DNA of 8,569 nt from Amphritea sp. (GTDB lineage: Bacteria > Pseudomonadota > Gammaproteobacteria > Pseudomonadales > Balneatricaceae): positions 1 through 8,569 of the forward strand of contig JAGPUU010000485.1 in assembly GCA_018067325.1 (NCBI GenBank). Reading direction: 5' to 3'. This document shows positions 1 through 6,000 of the stretch, piece by piece; the first letter of the stretch is position 1, and each line of letters opens with the position of its first letter. The position numbers were made by a program, and so were the translations under genes. The notes beneath the pieces are model-generated. The model saw nothing but the letters and a program-made list of their open reading frames with translations. It did not search any database and was not told where the DNA came from.

Positions 1-3000
1 GAACAACCCGGCTACCGGCGCTGTTCAATGTCGTTGTAACGGTGTCCTTACCTTTACCTGCAATCACGATCTTGTCACCACTACCCAGGGTAATGGTATC
101 GTCACCACCGGTTTCACCCAGATCACTCTGCATGTTGGTCAACTGCTCGCTGCCTTTAACGCCGGTGTAGGTCATAGTACCGTTATCACCCAGTACATGA
201 TCGGTGCTAGTCGCGGTGCTGACAGTAATACCGTCTGCCGCGCTACCACCGATCACCTGGTTCACATCACCAGACAGAGTAATCGTATCTTCACCACCAT
301 CCGCATGAGCATCGCTGGTCATGCTGCGCAGTGCGCCAGCGTTATAGGTAATAGTACCGTTGTCACCAATGACTCGATGAATGCCGCTAGTGCCAGTATC
401 AACCGTATCTGCACCAACACCTGCGATGACGGTTTTAGAACCGTTACCCAGGTTGATATCATCAATGCCGCCATCGGCAGTATTAGTACTAGAGATCGAA
501 CTCAACTCAGAACCGGTGTATTGAATTTCACCGTTATCACCCAGCACTAGATCAGTACCGTTAGCTGTATTAATGGTATCGCCGCCAGAACCACCCAGAA
601 CGGTGTTGTTTCCATCCAGCAGAGTGATGATGTCATCATCGCCTTCATTACTATGGCGACTTGCAACAGCCAGAGTAATGCCCGCCAGATAAGTAATCAG
701 AGCATGATCACCAAAGACGAGCTCGTTACCGCTGCTATCACTGATAATATCCTGACCTGCACCACCGATAAGAGTGTCATTACCAGTGCCTCCAGTCATG
801 GTATCCCCATTACCTGCATTACCTCCCGCCAGCGTTGATTCCAAACGAGTAATAACACCATCACGGAAGTACTGATAACGGTACTCAATACCCGCTAGTA
901 GTTCCGAAACGTTGTCATTAGTCACTATTACAGACACCACCTGCCCCTGTGGTAGAGGCAACGGTACGCCGACCGGCGCAGGGTTTGTTGGAAGTTCAAG
1001 AGTAATACTGGCCAGATCACCTAGCAGCAGATCCTGACCTTCGTCACCGGAAATCGTATCGGCACCTAGTCCACCCACAATCAGGTCATTATCTTCATTA
1101 CCTGACAGGTTATCGTCATACGCTGAGCCAAAGATAACGTCATCGCCCTGGTTACCTTCAATGGTCACACCGAAGCCAGACTTAGATGCGTCAATCACAT
1201 CATCACCCAGATCACCCTTGATAGTCAGAGAGGTCGGACTATTCAAGACGCGGGTATTGGTATTAGTAACGGTGACATCATCATCACCCTCATTAGCTTC
1301 AACCAACGTATGGGCGTCAGCAATAACACCGGCAATAGTAATATCATCATTACCCTTACCCGCTTTCAGGTTAACCCCGGCGCTGCCATCTACCTGACTA
1401 TAGTTACCCCTGTAATTGATATCACCCTGATTAGTTTCAGTCACCGAGGTGTAACCAGCGCGGTTACTATTGGTCATAGTAATTTTGTTATTAGTCAGAT
1501 CTTCACTGTCATCGATAGTCAGCGTGTTATCACTGGCATCAGTACCCACATCGACAGTCACCGTGCCTACGATACCATTCAGATTCTGTGACTTACCGAC
1601 GGTAATATCATCTTTACCCTCACCGGTATTAACCGTCACTTCACTGATAGCCTGGCCCAGACTGTCTTTAATAGAGACAGTGTCTAAAGAGCCGCCCAAA
1701 TTCAGGGTGAAGTTCTCAATCGTATTGTAATCAGCATGAATACCACCGACATTCAGGTTATTCAGCGACAAGACTTCAAACGAATCCCATTCTATCTTAG
1801 TTGCAACAACAGAGTTGCCACTTGGCCCTGGTGTAAACACCGCACTTGCGTATGGGCTATCTGGGTCAGCGCCCGCAGGTGTTCCATCTGCGGAGGTAAC
1901 CGTATAAGTACTGGCATAAGACAGCACTTCAGCGACCAAACTACTGGTATCTTCAAAGTCTTGTGCAGCATTGGCCCGCGTTTCACTCAACACGGTGATA
2001 GCAACACGGCTCAAGTTACGCAGGAACTTATACTGCTGATCCAGAGTTTGTTTCAGTGCATCAAGATCGACATTGCTAGCTGTCAGAGTAGCCTGAACAT
2101 CGGTTAACTCACTATCTATTGCGGCGATCTTCGCATTGAGGCCAGCTTGATCAGACAGTGCCTGATTATCATCACGTTGGGCTTTAGACAGATTAGTCTG
2201 AGCTTCACTGATAGCATTATTCGCGGCAACGTAGCGAGCATCGTGGCTATAGTCGAATGTATATGTGTATGAAAGACCTAAGAAGTAACTAAAGGTTACC
2301 GTGTAATCGTTTAGCAGCTCACTGCCAGGAAGCAGTAATGTCGCTTTAGCGGCATTAGCCTCGTTCAGTCTATCCTGGAAGAAAGAAACGATTGCAGCAT
2401 TGTGATTTACAATGGCATCTATTTCCTGCTTATCTGCCCGAAGTGACACAAGTTGCGCTTTATACTGAGATTCCAGTCGGATAGATTCCAGCAACTCAAT
2501 TACCGTATCGAGCTTATCAACATTGGTCTTATAGTCGGACTTAAAGTCTTCAAAATTAAAGCCGTTTTCAAGATAGGTTGTGGCCGTCTCGAACTTAAGC
2601 ATATTACGATAAGCGGCACGATAATCTGTGTACTCGACATCACTATAGTTAGTGAAGTCTTTAGCCAACTCCTGCGCCAGCTTATAAGCACTAACAACAT
2701 TCGCAAAATTCGTGTCATCAAACAGGTCCAGCGAGTCCTGCCAGGTTGGTGCTGTCAACCCATTGAAAGTAGTCGCGGCGTTATAACCGGCCACATTAGG
2801 AATTGCCTGCCAAAGCGTTTTTATACTGCCAAGCTCTGTGGTTTCAGGGGTAAACTTAACATCTACCTCAAGCTGAGATCTAACCAGATAGACCCACTTA
2901 TCCCAAGAGTCTGCCGTGCCTGGTGTTGCGCTCAGAACTGCACGTAAGCTAGTCAACTCGGTGGTAACCGCATCAACTTTCGTTGCTATATCACCCGTTG

Positions 3001-6000
3001 CAATAGCCAGCGCATGGGCATCAGCAATAGCATCAATTAGAGCCGTCAGTGTAGCGTCGCTAGTGTCTGTAATTTCCTGTTTAATCGTATTTAGCGCACT
3101 GACGACACCTGCATTGTTTCCAATTACGTCATTTGTTGCTTCTGTAATGCCACGCTGCTTCACAGCAATGAAAAAGGCATCCAGTTCCGCTTGTGACAGA
3201 CTCGATGTTGCAGTTCCTGCAGCATTGGTGAAGTATGACTTCAACGGTGCAGTAGCGCCTTTCAATTCAGCCCTTAACGTTTCTAACTGTTTATTCGCAA
3301 CCAGCGACTGTGCTTTCAGAGATTCAATGTTTGCCAGCTTACCAGCGATGTAGGGATTCACCGGAATAACATAGCTAGTCGCTGTTGGCAGAATCTGATC
3401 AAGGGCATTCCAGCCACCATCACCAATCTTATAGCCCGTAGTGATGCCATCACCATAGATGCGCATCTTCATGGCCAGTGTCAGAGTGTTAGCCGTTTTG
3501 TCATACCCTGATAGCACCGTGTTTGCATTAAAGTCTTGTGGGTTGCCTACACTGAAGTACAAGTACCAAGTAGACCATCCCGGATGATTAGCCGTCATCC
3601 AAGAACTGGTAGGCGCCTGTATCTGAGAGTTCCACAGACTCCATTGAGAGAAAATTGACTGAACCGCAGAGTCAGCCTGCCGTTCAATCGAGGCCTCCAA
3701 ACGTGCAACGGTAGTTTCTTTCGATGCCACCGCCTGTCGAGCGCTGTAATACTTAGCAAGAGTACTTTCAAGATATGATCTCAGGATGCTCTGCTGATCC
3801 TGAATTAAGCCATCGACCTGATCGACTAAACCAATCTGCTGCATATACAGGTTCTTAGTCGCAGTGAGAGCTTCCTCTAGACTTACGCCCAATTCATTTG
3901 CAGCCTGAACCGCAATCGCCTGTAAATCGGCAGCATCAACCTTCAGTGCCGCTTCCTCGGCGTAAGCCACTGATTCAGTTTCAAGCTCTGCACCTATCAG
4001 AGCGTTTTCAGCCGCCCCTTCGGTGGTTGTATCATCAACGGTTAGCTCAAGTGCGTTAGTTACTTTACTGAGTTTCTCCTGTTGTAGCTGGTGCTGAACG
4101 GTATTCTTCACAAATTCCACATCTGTGGTACCGGTCAGATCAGTACTATTGACGATTACACTGTCGCCATCGCCACCTTCACCCAGCATAAACAGTTCAC
4201 TGTTAATCTGATCAACCGTACCCTGCCCAACCGTAAAGGTATCATCGCCTTCGCCACCGTGGAGGAAGGTTTGGCCTGCTATTGCATTAACATTAAAGTT
4301 ATCGTTCTCACCACCGCCTTGAACAAACAGTTTGCCAGTAAAACGATCATTATTTAACGTCAGCGTACTCGCTTGTGTTTCATTCAGATTAAGTTTTATT
4401 TCCTCAGGCGTTTCGAAGTAAATTCTTGGCTTCTCATCACTCATAAAGACGGAGTTCAGCTCATCTCTACGTATCTCATTCCAGTACTTAATATTCTGAG
4501 GATCGGTGATATCAACAGGTTTCAGATAACCCGCTTGTAGCTCTAGATCAATAGCGGTTGCCGTTATCAAACTAACGCCAATCAGATCATAATAAGTAAC
4601 ACCATCTTTCAGCGTTTCGGTGTATTGCCCCTCAAACGCCAGTGTCTCAGATCCTCTGGTAATATCGCGGATCTTATAAAGAGGATCAGTACCTGACGGA
4701 TTAGTGATGTCGTAGTTAACGGTAAAGCCCGTTCCTACAAGGAAATCAAACAGCTGCTGACGAGCCAGATCAATCGTATTCTGGTCTGTCAGAGTATTCT
4801 GGAATACCGCATAAGAGACCCCTGCAACAATAGTGACAGGCTCTGATCCGGTACCCGCCGCAGCCTTAGCCGCCAGACGGCTGATCAATCCAAGGCCTGT
4901 GGCCGCATCAGCATCCGTATCTGTATATCGATCATCAAAGGTTATCTGATTATGCAGATGGTCATTAACCATCTCTTTGATGCCGTCCTGCGCTGATGTT
5001 GACAGAGTATTAAGCTCAGCAATCAAATCAGTCTCACCAACTGTATTAGTCGCAGTAGTAGGGAAGTTAATCTGTGCTACATCCGTATCGATCTCTTTCC
5101 TAATCAGATCGCGCGCTTCAAAGGTCAGGTTGGTCGCTCCTTCCTGATTGTTGAAGACTACGGTATCTAACCAGCCCTCTGAATCTTTTATCTCAACCGG
5201 ATTCAGAATGCCCGCCAGGGTAGGCGCCGCAGCAACTACCTTCTTCAGCGTATGCGCAGGAACGACAACCTCAAAGGGTACGACACGCTCCAGGCTCTCA
5301 GTCAGTTCAATATCCAGACCATAAGCAACCGATGCGGTACCTGCTGAGTCATAGCCATCTACAGATGCATAGTCTGTACGTTTACGGGTTGGGTAGTTCA
5401 GATCAAATTCAAGCGTGTCGCCACCGAAGTAAATCGTGTCACTACCTGAACCTGTATTGATAATCAGATTCGCTACAGCGCCCATATTGACACCATAGAC
5501 GTACACCCGATCATCACCGGCACCGGTAATAACCTGAATGCTTTCAATATTCAGCAATTCTCTGAGTTTAACGCCGGCGCCATAAATACGCTGAACAGTC
5601 TCATTCGTGTCTGGGTCTACTTCGGTGAAGATGTAGAAGGTATCACTCAGTGCAGTACCCACAATGGCAACGGAGTCAAAACCAGCGCCACCATCAATTT
5701 TAATATTGGCATTTTCAACATAAACCAGAGAGTCTACATCTACCTGTCGCGTATCATTGTTGCCTTTTTGATCCGCTTCACTACCCTCTCCAGAAGTGCC
5801 GCTTAAAGTAGCAATCTTGTTATCAATTTCTACCAGATCTTCATCTTCATTAAGCGTCAGCAATGCCTTGATGAAGAAGGTGTCGTTACCCTTATCACCG
5901 TACAGGCCGATATCTGCTTTGTTATGATTAACCTCAAAATAATCATCATCATCGCCGCCGTAGATATTCATCTCGAATGAGGTGCCGTTGGTAACCTCAA

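Noticed and set aside
197..550. Open plus-strand frame of 117 codons opposite the GDNG repeats
   Set aside because: It lies antisense to the repeat-coding frame. Its low-complexity Thr/Ile/Ser composition is what Asp/Gly repeats give when read backwards, and no ribosome binding site or recognisable domain is seen.
5..1216. CRISPR array or DNA-level tandem repeat
   Set aside because: The periodicity is in the protein; the DNA of successive units is clearly diverged, and there are no identical short repeats with unique spacers.
1792..1986. Short minus-strand open frame in a different register from the giant gene (similar ones at 2500-2721, 7450-7665 and 8119-8301)
   Set aside because: All are out of frame with the giant reading frame, overlap it fully and show no domain or start signal.
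2453..2947. Longest plus-strand open frame (164 codons) opposite the coiled-coil region
   Set aside because: The minus frame here encodes clear heptad-like helices and is continuous with RTX blocks on both sides. The plus product has cysteines and basic residues with no domain pattern, so it is a shadow frame.
1910..4123. Coiled-coil region as a separate gene such as a phage tail tape measure or chemoreceptor
   Set aside because: It is in the same uninterrupted frame as RTX-like blocks on both sides, with no stop or start, and shows no transmembrane segments or signalling-domain hairpin.
5941..5957. Run of ATC triplets as a possible unstable trinucleotide repeat
   Set aside because: It encodes the Asp run in GGDDDDYFEV. 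A change in triplet number would stay in frame, and the run is too short to suggest a switch.
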